From: an uncultured Candidatus Thioglobus sp.
Lineage (GTDB): Bacteria > Pseudomonadota > Gammaproteobacteria > PS1 > Pseudothioglobaceae
DNA: 64,000 nucleotides
Assembly (NCBI GenBank): GCA_905182815.1
Contig: CAJJCX010000001.1
Location: 340,318-404,317 of the forward strand
Reading direction: 5' to 3'
The notes beneath the pieces were generated by a model. It had not been told where the DNA came from, did not search any database, and worked only from the letters and a program-made list of their open reading frames with translations. How positions within the stretch are numbered: the stretch's first letter is position 1; every line of letters starts with the position of its first letter. Below are positions 38,096 through 45,976 of the stretch, piece after piece. Position numbers and translations under genes: made by a program.

Positions 38096-39556
38096 CTACT
38101 TAATATTAGTAGGAAACCTCAGTTTTGCTTCAGCTCCTTGCTGAATAAAGCGGTTCTGAAGGGTTACCTCGCCTCCATGAAGCTGCATTATCTTTCGAAC
38201 AAATCGAAGTCCTAAGCCGTTTCCTCGAACCCCTGTATCTGGCCTAGAGACAGAGAAAAACCGGGTAAACAACTTGCTGAGAACGTGGGGAGGTATTCCT
38301 GGCCCATCATCAAGAACGATAATTGAAATTGCAGCATTAGTTTCAGAGGCCTTAATGGTAATTGTTCCTGATTTTGGACTAAAGTCTAAAGCGTTATTTA
38401 CAATATTTCCAATAGCTTGCTCTAGTAATATTTTTTCAGCCTTAATTAGAGATTTATTGTTGATCTCAAGAACAATATTTAAACCTTTATCTGAGATATT
38501 TTTTGAGCGGCTAGGCGCCTTTAAAACGTTATTAACAATCTGCAAAATGTTCAGTGGCTCAATGGCCTTAAGCGTTTCCCGTCTTTCAATTCTTGATAGA
38601 TCGAGCAATCTGTTAACCAGAAGATCCATATGCTTATTTGAATCCAGTATGTTTTCAATAAACCTTTTTCTTTGCTCTTCACTCATTGGAGTGAGTAGGT
38701 TTTCAGCAGTAAGCTGAATTCCTGTTATAGGCGTTCTTAATTCGTGCGCCAGGGTATCAATATACTGCTCAACATCGTCCTTAAGCTCAACCTCAGCTCG
38801 TGCATTTTCAATAGTTTTTGCAAGTTTATTGAATTGATTGTTAAGATCAGGAGCAACCACATCTTCACCACTAAAAAGACTGGTGGTATATTTTTCTATG
38901 CGCCTGATATTTCTGGAGATCCTGTAACTACCTAACGCACCAAAAATTAATGAAATTAGAAAAATATAAAAGATAAATTGTAAGAGATAGTTTTGATCTA
39001 ATAAATCCATTAATGGTGCTACAACAACTACCGCACCTAAGATTTCACCGTTGTTTCCATAAATTGGATTTGAAGCGTTAAGAAACCTTGACTGGTATAG
39101 GTATTCAACGACAACTCCTCTAGCTTTTTTGGGCCCAGGAACATTCTCGACAGCAACTCTGGTGATGTCTTGACCGCCACTTAGGGCTGAATCAACTTCA
39201 TTATGAGCTCTCATGTCCTTGCCGAGTATAAGTCCTCTAGAATCTAATACAAGGAGGCCATCCTTGTCAGTAACATAAATTGCAAGGTTTTCAAGTTTTT
39301 GATTACTGTTGGGATCTATTGTGTTTCTTTGAGAGCGTAAATAGTTAACAATCAAACTTTCAAAGGTTTCTAAATCAATTTCACCGTCCTTGTTGTTTTG
39401 AGAGGCTACTCTGCTCATTAGACTTGAAACCTCAACCATGACTGATTTTGCTGATTCAAGGGCGGTTCTGTGCGCAAATACCCAAAGTAAAGTTGAACTT
39501 ATAATGAAGTAGAGAAGAAAGAGTTTGGTACCAATGTTGAGCTTAAAGTGTCTCAT
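38096..39556 (-). CDS. creC: Sensor histidine kinase, CreC-like
   Basis: This 486-residue membrane kinase has one N-terminal helix (about 10-27), a periplasmic sensor domain (about 28-190) and a second helix (about 195-212). A HAMP-like linker follows, then the H-box TLAHELRTPITGIQLTAENL near 265-284 with the phospho-accepting His. The ATPase has the N box (NIVNNALDFSP), G1 (LDDGPGIPP) and G2 (GNGLGLRFV). The periplasmic region contains LVLDSRGLILGKDMRAHNEV, matching the CreC layout. CreC responds to metabolic state in enterobacteria; the signal here is unknown. Start and stop overlap with its response regulator by four bases. Confidence 0.85.
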   Translation of the reverse strand: MRHFKLNIGTKLFLLYFIISSTLLWVFAHRTALESAKSVMVEVSSLMSRVASQNNKDGEIDLETFESLIVNYLRSQRNTIDPNSNQKLENLAIYVTDKDGLLVLDSRGLILGKDMRAHNEVDSALSGGQDITRVAVENVPGPKKARGVVVEYLYQSRFLNASNPIYGNNGEILGAVVVVAPLMDLLDQNYLLQFIFYIFLISLIFGALGSYRISRNIRRIEKYTTSLFSGEDVVAPDLNNQFNKLAKTIENARAEVELKDDVEQYIDTLAHELRTPITGIQLTAENLLTPMSEEQRKRFIENILDSNKHMDLLVNRLLDLSRIERRETLKAIEPLNILQIVNNVLKAPSRSKNISDKGLNIVLEINNKSLIKAEKILLEQAIGNIVNNALDFSPKSGTITIKASETNAAISIIVLDDGPGIPPHVLSKLFTRFFSVSRPDTGVRGNGLGLRFVRKIMQLHGGEVTLQNRFIQQGAEAKLRFPTNIK

Positions 39557-40221
39557 TCAATTAGGCTATATCCAATTCCTCTATGGGTTTCAATAAAATC
39601 GCTGTTTTCGTCAACCTCATGAAGCCTCTTGCGAATAGACTTAATATGAGTATTAATAGTTTTAATGTCAGAGCCATGGGGCCTGTCCCAAATAATGCTC
39701 ATTAAAAACTCTCTGGAGTGAACTCTGTTCGGGTTTTTAACAAGGTGAGATAAAATTTTAAATTCTGCAGGAGTAAGCGTTAGCTCAATCTCATTAAAAA
39801 CCACTCTTTGCATAGCATGATTAATACCAAACTTTGAGCTTCCAGAAGTAGTGCTTGCTTTTCCAGTTCTTAGCTGAGCACGAACATGAGCAACAACGAG
39901 TCTTGGGCTTAATGGTTTAGTTACGTAAGCGTTAGCTCCAAGACCTTCAAGACCGAGAACCTGATCCGACTCATCATCCCTTGCTGAAATAATAATAACA
40001 GGTAAGCTGTATTTTTCACGGACCTTTCTAAGGACGTCAAACCCACTCATATCAGGCAAACCAACGTCAAGAAGAATTAGGTCAACTTCGTTATTGTTTA
40101 AATACTCAAGTGCGTCTTGACCATTGTCAAACCACTTGCAATTAAAAGAGTCTTGCTCGAGGATAAAAGCAATACTCTCGGCAATTGTTTTATCGTCCTC
40201 AACTATTAAGATGGTTTGCAT
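39553..40221 (-). CDS. creB: OmpR-family response regulator, CreB-like
   Basis: This 222-residue regulator has a receiver domain (1-120) and an OmpR/PhoB winged-helix DNA-binding domain (about 130-222). The acidic pocket is EDD near residues 8-10, the phospho-acceptor is Asp52 in LILLDVGLPD, and the conserved Lys is in YVTKPLSP. The DNA-binding end has the TPAEFKILSHLVKNPNRVHSRE stretch and closes THRGIGYSLIE. It is the partner of the CreC-like kinase that follows it. It is divergent from a 400-base gap rich in inverted repeats, which may contain its binding sites. Confidence 0.87.
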   Translation of the reverse strand: MQTILIVEDDKTIAESIAFILEQDSFNCKWFDNGQDALEYLNNNEVDLILLDVGLPDMSGFDVLRKVREKYSLPVIIISARDDESDQVLGLEGLGANAYVTKPLSPRLVVAHVRAQLRTGKASTTSGSSKFGINHAMQRVVFNEIELTLTPAEFKILSHLVKNPNRVHSREFLMSIIWDRPHGSDIKTINTHIKSIRKRLHEVDENSDFIETHRGIGYSLIE

Positions 40222-40379
40222 TTAAGATAATAATTTCTAATAAAAAAAAGTTATTGTAGTTTAAAACAAAAAAATTGAAAGAAACTTCATAAAGTCTTCA
40301 TCAAAACTCCATTTATTAAACATTTGAAAGTTTGACGCAGTGATTATTATATGCATATTGTTTTTAGTTTATTAGAGCC

Positions 40380-40616
40380 GTTGCAATTACAACCCCTTTA
40401 AATTGCAACTAAACATAATGCTAATAATCTCTTCATTTGTAAATGGATTATACATAAGCATTATGCAAGTCTCTAATAGCTAAAGGCAATATTTACGAAT
40501 TTTAAGTTTTTTAAAGAACCTCAAAACTTTTGTCATTCTCTCTCCGTTTGGCATAAGAGGTACCCGCTTTAGTTGACAGGTCACTCCTTATCGGTCAACT
40601 AAAGCATTTTTCTTGG
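40380..40616 (+). other. Structured intergenic region with four inverted repeats
   Basis: The gap upstream of the small gene at 40624 contains four inverted repeats in a row. They are GTTGCAATT/AATTGCAAC (40380-40388 with 40401-40409), CATAATGCT/AGCATTATG (40414-40422 with 40457-40465, enclosing AATC/GATT and CATT/AATG), AAGTTTT/AAAACTT (40504-40510 with 40523-40529) and a 12-base stem at 40566-40605 listed separately. This looks like a folded leader RNA or small RNA on the plus strand, or a set of regulator sites. It matches no riboswitch I know. The stretch 40222-40379 shows no gene and no clear feature beyond A+T-rich promoter-like sequence. Confidence 0.45.
40566..40605 (+). terminator. 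Terminator-like 12-base hairpin before a small gene
   Basis: GCTTTAGTTGAC pairs perfectly with GTCAACTAAAGC around a 16-base loop, followed by ATTTTTCTT. It stands 18 bases before the ATG at 40624, so it could end a small RNA or act as an attenuator for that gene and the peroxiredoxin. Confidence 0.65.
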
Positions 40617-40623
40617 ATTAACT

Positions 40624-40776
40624 ATGAATCAAATACAGAAGCAACTATCTTTAAAGCCATCCTTAGCAAATATTGCTAAATCTTATTGTAAGAGAAATAA
40701 TATCAATGAAAAGCAATTTTTAAAAGCAATGAAATGGTATCAAAGCGCTATAAGTAACTCTAAGAAAAATAAATAA
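40624..40776 (+). CDS. Possible 50-residue basic protein
   Basis: This short frame, MNQIQKQLSLKPSLANIAKS to the end SNSKKNK, has protein-like composition: basic, amphipathic, with Trp/Tyr in FLKAMKWYQSA. It lies behind the structured leader and 49 bases before the peroxiredoxin gene. No strong ribosome site is seen and I know no family. It could be a genuine small protein or a leader peptide. Confidence 0.4.
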   Translation: MNQIQKQLSLKPSLANIAKSYCKRNNINEKQFLKAMKWYQSAISNSKKNK

Positions 40777-40825
40777 ATCTATTTTTTTTAATTAAAATCA
40801 ACCTAAACTCAAAGGCTATTTCATA

Positions 40826-41353
40826 ATGTCCATAAAATCTATCAAAAAAGTTTTTCTTGTTTCTCTTTTATTAGCATTTTATTCCACGTCTTATGCATCA
40901 TTGGAATTAGGCGATAAAGCGCCAAACTTTATTCTTGATGATCAGAATAGTCAAAGCCATCAATTGACTGACTATAAGGGTAAATGGGTAATTCTTTATT
41001 TTTATCCTAAAGATGACACGCCTGGCTGCACCACTCAGGCTTGTGACTTTAGAGATGCGGTTAAAAGGATTATTGCAAGTAAGTCTGTTGTATTTGGTGT
41101 AAGTCTTGATAGTGTCGAATCTCACAAACGCTTTTCTGACAAAAATAATTTACCTTTTTCCCTGCTCTCAGATGAAGAGGGCATAGTTGCAAAATCTTAT
41201 GACTCTCTTAATAGCTTTATAGGCTTTAAGAGCGCAAAGCGAAATACCTTTATTATTAATCCTGAAGGGTTACTATCTAAAATTTACTTATCAGTAGATC
41301 CTAAAACGCACTCACAAATGGTCTTAAACGATCTGTCTATATTGCAAGAATAA
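40826..41353 (+). CDS. Secreted peroxiredoxin of the BCP/PrxQ type
   Basis: This 175-residue thiol peroxidase reduces hydroperoxides. A signal peptide (about 1-24, ending YSTSYA-S) distinguishes it from the usual cytoplasmic Bcp, so it should work in the periplasm. The catalytic site is Cys68 with the resolving Cys73, five residues apart, in PGCTTQACDFRD, typical of PrxQ. The thioredoxin fold is seen in GKWVILYFYPKDD and in SKSVVFGVSLDS. Its periplasmic reductant is not identifiable here. It follows the structured region and a possible small gene. Confidence 0.9.
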   Translation: MSIKSIKKVFLVSLLLAFYSTSYASLELGDKAPNFILDDQNSQSHQLTDYKGKWVILYFYPKDDTPGCTTQACDFRDAVKRIIASKSVVFGVSLDSVESHKRFSDKNNLPFSLLSDEEGIVAKSYDSLNSFIGFKSAKRNTFIINPEGLLSKIYLSVDPKTHSQMVLNDLSILQE

Positions 41354-41355
41354 CT

Positions 41356-41634
41356 TCAGTTTGATTTATTTAAATGAATTAAAGCTGTTTTAGTTTTCCT
41401 TGTCATTTTTTTAATTACAATTTCTCTTTTTAAAGCCTCACTTCTTGATATAGCACTCTCTTGATAGACTAATTCTAATGGCTGTCTTGATCTGGTGTAT
41501 TTAGCGCCACCTTTAATTTCACCATTGTGCTGTTTAAGACGATTTTCTATATTATTTGTAATTCCGCAATAGAGTGTTTTGTCGCCGCATTCAAGAATAT
41601 AGATAGTCCATATTTTTTCAGAGATATCAATCAT
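41356..41634 (-). CDS. GIY-YIG nuclease-domain protein (UPF0213 type)
   Basis: This 92-residue protein consists of a single GIY-YIG fold domain. The motif reads WTIYILECGDKTLYCGITNN with the second half of the signature YCGIT, followed by IENRLKQHN with the conserved Arg and His, and a later LVYQESAISRSEALKRE carrying the catalytic Glu. Stand-alone members of this group (YhbQ-like) are widespread and have been linked to DNA damage response. It is convergent with the peroxiredoxin gene. Confidence 0.92.
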   Translation of the reverse strand: MIDISEKIWTIYILECGDKTLYCGITNNIENRLKQHNGEIKGGAKYTRSRQPLELVYQESAISRSEALKREIVIKKMTRKTKTALIHLNKSN

Positions 41635-41770
41635 TTAAACTTTTTACCATATTTGTGAAAACACTCTGCAAAAATACATTAAAATCCATTTTTTTGTAAA
41701 AAAAGTGTCATGATAAACTGTTTCTTTTTTATCAATGATTTTTTTATCTCCTAATGGAATTGAAATTGTT

Positions 41771-43024
41771 ATGTTGACTATCGTTATGCGCGCTATATGG
41801 CCATTATTCCTAGGAATATTATTTATTAGCTTGGGAAATGGCTTACAGGGAACTTTAAGTAGCTGGAGGGCAGATTATGAAGGTTTTTCTGTTCTTACAA
41901 CCGGCCTAGTAATGTCGGGTTATTTTTTGGGCGCTTTTGCAAGCTCTTTGATATCTCCTGGTCAAATCAAAAAGACTGGCCAAATTCGAACTTATGCTGC
42001 TTTTGCTTCAATCGCCTCAACTGCAATTCTAATACAGTTATTATTTATTGAGCCACCCGTCTGGTTTGTTGCTCGGTTTTTGTCAGGTTTTTGTGTTGCT
42101 GGAATCATGATAATTGTTGAGGGATGGCTAAACTCAATTTCTTCTAATGAAAATCGTGGGCAACTATTTTCAATTCATATGATGGTTGTTTGGGGCGGCC
42201 TTGCAATGGGTCAGGGCTTATTTGTGATTGATAGCCCTGCAGGTGTCAATTTATTTCTGCTTGCCTCTATCTTGCTTTCAATCTCCCTAATCCCAATCCT
42301 GTTAACTGAAATAAAGGCTCCTGAAGTTGAGATGCAGGAACCCTTAGGTTTTAAGGCATTATGGAAAGCATCGCCTTCAGGGGTTGCAACGATTGGCATC
42401 TCTGGGCTTGCTTCTGCAGGCTTCTTTGGTGTTGGAACAATTTACGCAATTCAGTCGGGTTTAAGTATTTCTGAGACCGCACTTTTTATGACTCTATTTA
42501 TTGGTTTTGGCGCCTTATCACAGTGGCCACTTGGCTGGTTATCTGACAAGATTGATCGAAGAAAGGTAATTCTACTTTGCTGCTCAATAGTTATAGGGGT
42601 TTGTGCACTTCTTGTAATGTTTGATTTTTCTAAAACTACTTTCTTAGTTTTAAATGGATTGATTGGTGCAAGCACATTACCACTCTATTCACTTGGTGTT
42701 GCTCAAACTAATGACCGCTTAAAGCCAAGTCAAATGGTTAGTGCTAGTGGAACAATTGTTTTTGTTTTTAGTGTCTTTGCGGCATTAGGACCCTTCACGA
42801 TGAGTTATTTCCTGAATTTATTTGATAGCATTGGCTTCTTATTGTACTTAAGCCTAGTTCACTTGGTAATTGGGGTAACAGTGTTTGTTATGATGTTTAT
42901 TAATGAAGATGTTGACGAGTCGGATCAATCAGACTTCCAAGTTATGGCGCAAAGACCAAGTATGGTTGCAATGGAAGTGATTGCAGAGGAAGCTATAGAA
43001 TCTCAATCAGATTCAGAAAGCTAA
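41771..43024 (+). CDS. MFS transporter, YcaD-like (UMF2 group)
   Basis: This 12-helix major facilitator, 417 residues from the chosen start, begins MLTIVMRAIWPLFLGILFIS. An in-frame ATG 12 codons earlier (41735) is possible, but neither has a good ribosome site, so the start is uncertain. Family-like stretches are LGNGLQGTLSSWRADYEGFS near 24-43, VARFLSGFCVAGIMIIVEGWL near 99-119 and GALSQWPLGWLSDKIDRRKVI near 250-270, the central-loop motif. The C-terminus is a cytoplasmic acidic tail (EDVDESDQSDF...). The YcaD group is annotated as permease without a firm substrate. Confidence 0.87.
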   Translation: MLTIVMRAIWPLFLGILFISLGNGLQGTLSSWRADYEGFSVLTTGLVMSGYFLGAFASSLISPGQIKKTGQIRTYAAFASIASTAILIQLLFIEPPVWFVARFLSGFCVAGIMIIVEGWLNSISSNENRGQLFSIHMMVVWGGLAMGQGLFVIDSPAGVNLFLLASILLSISLIPILLTEIKAPEVEMQEPLGFKALWKASPSGVATIGISGLASAGFFGVGTIYAIQSGLSISETALFMTLFIGFGALSQWPLGWLSDKIDRRKVILLCCSIVIGVCALLVMFDFSKTTFLVLNGLIGASTLPLYSLGVAQTNDRLKPSQMVSASGTIVFVFSVFAALGPFTMSYFLNLFDSIGFLLYLSLVHLVIGVTVFVMMFINEDVDESDQSDFQVMAQRPSMVAMEVIAEEAIESQSDSES

Positions 43025-43035
43025 TAAATTCTTGC

Positions 43036-43650
43036 CTATACGTTTGCAGGGTTGTCTACGTCATGACCTAAGTCTTTCAAATCTTGATATCGGTCACCTA
43101 TTCTATGATGCGGTCTACCGCCGATTGAAGCGCCTAGCGCGATGACCAACTCATCATCTGCCGGAGCGTCAGGTATAGCGAGCTGAATTGTCAAGTAATG
43201 AGAGCGCCGCCCGGCATCATTTTTATCCATTAAAGGAATCATGATTGGCGCATTTGCACCGCCCCTTGTATTGCAAAATGACAAGTAAGATTGAGCTCCA
43301 ACAGCTTCACGATAGTAATTGCCAAATCGAAGTGTATGGATAATGGCAGAAGCATGCTCAATTTCACCCTTAAGTCCTACTATGGCTGATTTGCCATATC
43401 CCTCTACTTTATCTCCTGAGCCAGCTTCCTTAATAATCATGGCGGTTAATATTTCACCAAGCTCTGGCGCAACATCTAGTATTCCTGGCTTGAGGTCTTC
43501 TGTAAATTTACCGGCATTTTGCAGGTCAACCCAAGGATTTTTTATAACAGCAATCGCTGCTATTAAAGTAAGCGGTTTGTCTGCTTTTTTGTTACCTTCA
43601 ATAAGAGTTTTTTCAACGTGTAATAGCGTTTTCCTAATTTCAACTGGCAT
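43036..43650 (-). CDS. DUF1185 'amino acid synthesis' family protein
   Basis: This 204-residue protein has the family's features: an N-terminal EIRKTLLHVEKTLIEG, AAIAVIKNPWVDLQNAG near 32-48, GKSAIVGLKGEIEHASAIIH near 86-105, and the C-terminal VIALGASIGGRPHHRIGDRYQD near 168-189. The family name comes from early genetic reports and its activity is not defined. Its start adjoins the stop of the upstream cupin gene, so the two are translated from one message. The histidines in the C-terminal motif might bind metal. Confidence 0.85.
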   Translation of the reverse strand: MPVEIRKTLLHVEKTLIEGNKKADKPLTLIAAIAVIKNPWVDLQNAGKFTEDLKPGILDVAPELGEILTAMIIKEAGSGDKVEGYGKSAIVGLKGEIEHASAIIHTLRFGNYYREAVGAQSYLSFCNTRGGANAPIMIPLMDKNDAGRRSHYLTIQLAIPDAPADDELVIALGASIGGRPHHRIGDRYQDLKDLGHDVDNPANV

Positions 43651-44004
43651 TTACTTCTCCTTCAAAGGTATATTTAAACCTCTTTGAAAAACGATAATTA
43701 AGGCGCCTTTTTCAGAATAAGAAGAGTGCTGACTACCAGGCTTAAAAGAAACAAATTCACCTTTATTAAAGACTGTTCCGTCTGAGTCAATTAGCTCACC
43801 TTCCACTATGAAGAACTCCTCAAAGCCCATATGCGTATGCGGGACAGTTTGTGCGCCTGGGTCCATTTTTAAGACATAGCTTCCTTGCCCTGATACTTGG
43901 TCATAACTGATGATATGCCAACTCATTTTTGGAACGGGAGAGCCGTAACGATCAAATGGCATAAATTCAACATTGTGAACATCAATTGTTTTTCTATCAT
44001 TCAT
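43651..44004 (-). CDS. Single-domain cupin protein
   Basis: This 117-residue cupin shows both motifs: PGAQTVPHTHMGFEEFFIVEGE (metal-binding His/His/Glu, about residues 50-71) and FKPGSQHSSYSEKGA (last His, about 89-103). Small cupins act as isomerases, dioxygenases or ligand sensors. It lies between a PhyH oxygenase gene and the DUF1185 gene on the same strand, with almost no spacing, so the three may form a short catabolic operon. No substrate can be named. Confidence 0.85.
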   Translation of the reverse strand: MNDRKTIDVHNVEFMPFDRYGSPVPKMSWHIISYDQVSGQGSYVLKMDPGAQTVPHTHMGFEEFFIVEGELIDSDGTVFNKGEFVSFKPGSQHSSYSEKGALIIVFQRGLNIPLKEK

Positions 44005-44026
44005 AAGTTTTATCTAGACGTTAAAT

Positions 44027-44842
44027 TTAAAATTCAGACTGTAGCCAGTTATCTTTTGCATAGTGGCAATCTTGATCCACTAAATGCAGGCTAAACGCTT
44101 GTCGAGATCGCTCTGATGTATTTGCAGCACTATAATGAGGAAGCTGACCATGCAAGATAATTAGAGTACCAGCCTTAACCTCAAGCATGTCTAACTCGTT
44201 ATCAGGAAAAGGACTATCATCTAAAATTTCAAACTCAGTACCTCCACCAGAAGACAATTTAAAGCGTTTTTTAAGTGGAATTGAGTGTCCTCCAGTAATT
44301 GCTTGTAAACAGCCATTTTCTTTATTTGCATCCTCAAGGGCTACCCAAAAACCGATACAGCTCATTGGGCTTGTGTATAAGAATGTTGAATCTTGGTGAA
44401 GTCCAACCTCCCCACCAATACTAGGCTGCTTAAAGATGTGCATGGATTGTAGCTTTCTAGGTTTTTTGATTCCAAGCTGTAAGCCAATTTCTGGCAAATT
44501 AAGCTCATTGATTACTTTTTTATAGACAGGGTCTAATTCATGCTGCGCATGGCCTATCTTATTAATAGATTTTTGTTTGGGAACGGTAAAGTTTCCATTG
44601 TCATCGATTGCCTTTTCTTCAAAAAAAAATCGAATTTGATCTCCAGAACTTAAAAAATATTCATCACTCGTTCTTTCCTGTTCATCAGTTGTAAAAACTG
44701 AATGTGAAGAGGGTGGCTGAAAATCATCAATAAGTTTTTCAGCGCGCTTCATTAAAAGCTCTCTTTGCTCTTGATTAATAAAATCTTCTACAACTACATA
44801 TCCATCTTTATTAAATGCGTTGATTTGGTTAAGTGAAAGCAT
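44027..44842 (-). CDS. Second phytanoyl-CoA dioxygenase (PhyH) family protein
   Basis: This 271-residue Fe(II)/2-oxoglutarate oxygenase differs from the one at 22 kb. Iron ligands are His and Asp in VGLHQDSTFLYTSP near 145-158 and the distal His in LHGQLPHYSAANTSERSRQAFSLH near 228-251, which also holds the 2-oxoglutarate Arg. The N-terminal INAFNKDGYVVVEDFI is the common PhyH opening. It is the first gene of the PhyH-cupin-DUF1185 group on the minus strand. The substrate is unknown. Confidence 0.87.
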   Translation of the reverse strand: MLSLNQINAFNKDGYVVVEDFINQEQRELLMKRAEKLIDDFQPPSSHSVFTTDEQERTSDEYFLSSGDQIRFFFEEKAIDDNGNFTVPKQKSINKIGHAQHELDPVYKKVINELNLPEIGLQLGIKKPRKLQSMHIFKQPSIGGEVGLHQDSTFLYTSPMSCIGFWVALEDANKENGCLQAITGGHSIPLKKRFKLSSGGGTEFEILDDSPFPDNELDMLEVKAGTLIILHGQLPHYSAANTSERSRQAFSLHLVDQDCHYAKDNWLQSEF

Positions 44843-44896
44843 GGTTTTTTAAGAAATACAATAATGAATTAAATGCATTATATTAGTATTGAAAAA

Positions 44897-45976
44897 TTAT
44901 TGGACGTAAGTTTTATAAACTCTATTGGTAATTTTACTAAATATTTCATAAGAAATGGTATTGCAGCATTCTGCAAGCTCATCTACAGGAATATTTTCAC
45001 CAAAGAGCTCAACTCGGTCTCCAACTTGAGGATTTAAAGCATTACTTAAATCAATGGTCATCATGTCCATCGAAACTCTTCCTGCTACCGAGCATCTCAA
45101 GCCATTAATGAACACAGGGGTTCCATCTTTAGCGCTTCGGGGATAGCCATCTGCATACCCAATAGCCACAACGCCTATTAGTGTATCTTTCTTGCAAATA
45201 AAGCGCTCACCATAGCCAATTGATTGACCTGCTTTAAAGCTTTTTATTGAAATCAATGAAGAAGATAGAGTCATTACAGGAGCTAACTTTTTTTGATGTA
45301 ATGTATCTTTAAATGGAGAGGAGCCATAAAGCATAATACCTGGGCGCGTGTAATCTTTATGAGTTGATTCCCAGGCCAAAATAGCAGCCGAGTTAGCTAA
45401 AGATAATGAATAATTATGATTACCACTAGCATTTTCAAAATCAATAACTTGCTCTGAAGTCGACTTACTCTCTAGGTTGTCAGCACTAGAAAAATGTGTC
45501 ATCAGGGTTATCTTACTAATGTTATTACTTTCTTCTAAAGATCTAATAGCCTCCTTAAATTGAGCATCTTGAAAGCCAAGCCTTCCCATTCCAGAGTCGT
45601 GCTTAATAAAAACATCAATCTTTTTATTTATTGTGGCATTAAGAATCCACTCAAGTTGAAGTGGGCTGCATACTGTTATTGTTAGGTTATTTTTAATTGC
45701 TAAGGTAAGCTCTGACAACTCAAAAATACCTTCCATCAGCAAGACTGGGGTTTTGCTTAATCCAGAAGCCCTTAACTCAATAGCCTCTTCAATGCACGCA
45801 ACGCCAAAAAAATCAGCACAATCTTCTAGATATTTTGCAACCTTAACAGCGCCATGACCATAGGCGTTAGCCTTAACAACTGCAATTGCATAGGAGTTAG
45901 CAGATAAGGATTTAGCGTAAAGATAGTTTTGTTTAATTGCGCTAAGATTTATTACTGCAGTGCACTTTCTAGCCAT
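44897..45976 (-). CDS. alr: Alanine racemase
   Basis: This 359-residue PLP enzyme interconverts L- and D-alanine. The Schiff-base lysine is in YAIAVVKANAYGHGAVKVA near 28-46. The second catalytic residue, Tyr, is in AGQSIGYGERFICKKD near 250-265. PLP contacts follow in ARPGIMLYGSSPF-like sequence near 210-221, and VSMDMMTIDLS near 299-309. It overlaps the end of dadA by eight bases, as in the catabolic dadA-dadX operon, so a D-alanine/L-alanine catabolic role is likely. If it is the only racemase in the genome, it must also supply cell-wall D-alanine. Confidence 0.94.
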   Translation of the reverse strand: MARKCTAVINLSAIKQNYLYAKSLSANSYAIAVVKANAYGHGAVKVAKYLEDCADFFGVACIEEAIELRASGLSKTPVLLMEGIFELSELTLAIKNNLTITVCSPLQLEWILNATINKKIDVFIKHDSGMGRLGFQDAQFKEAIRSLEESNNISKITLMTHFSSADNLESKSTSEQVIDFENASGNHNYSLSLANSAAILAWESTHKDYTRPGIMLYGSSPFKDTLHQKKLAPVMTLSSSLISIKSFKAGQSIGYGERFICKKDTLIGVVAIGYADGYPRSAKDGTPVFINGLRCSVAGRVSMDMMTIDLSNALNPQVGDRVELFGENIPVDELAECCNTISYEIFSKITNRVYKTYVQ

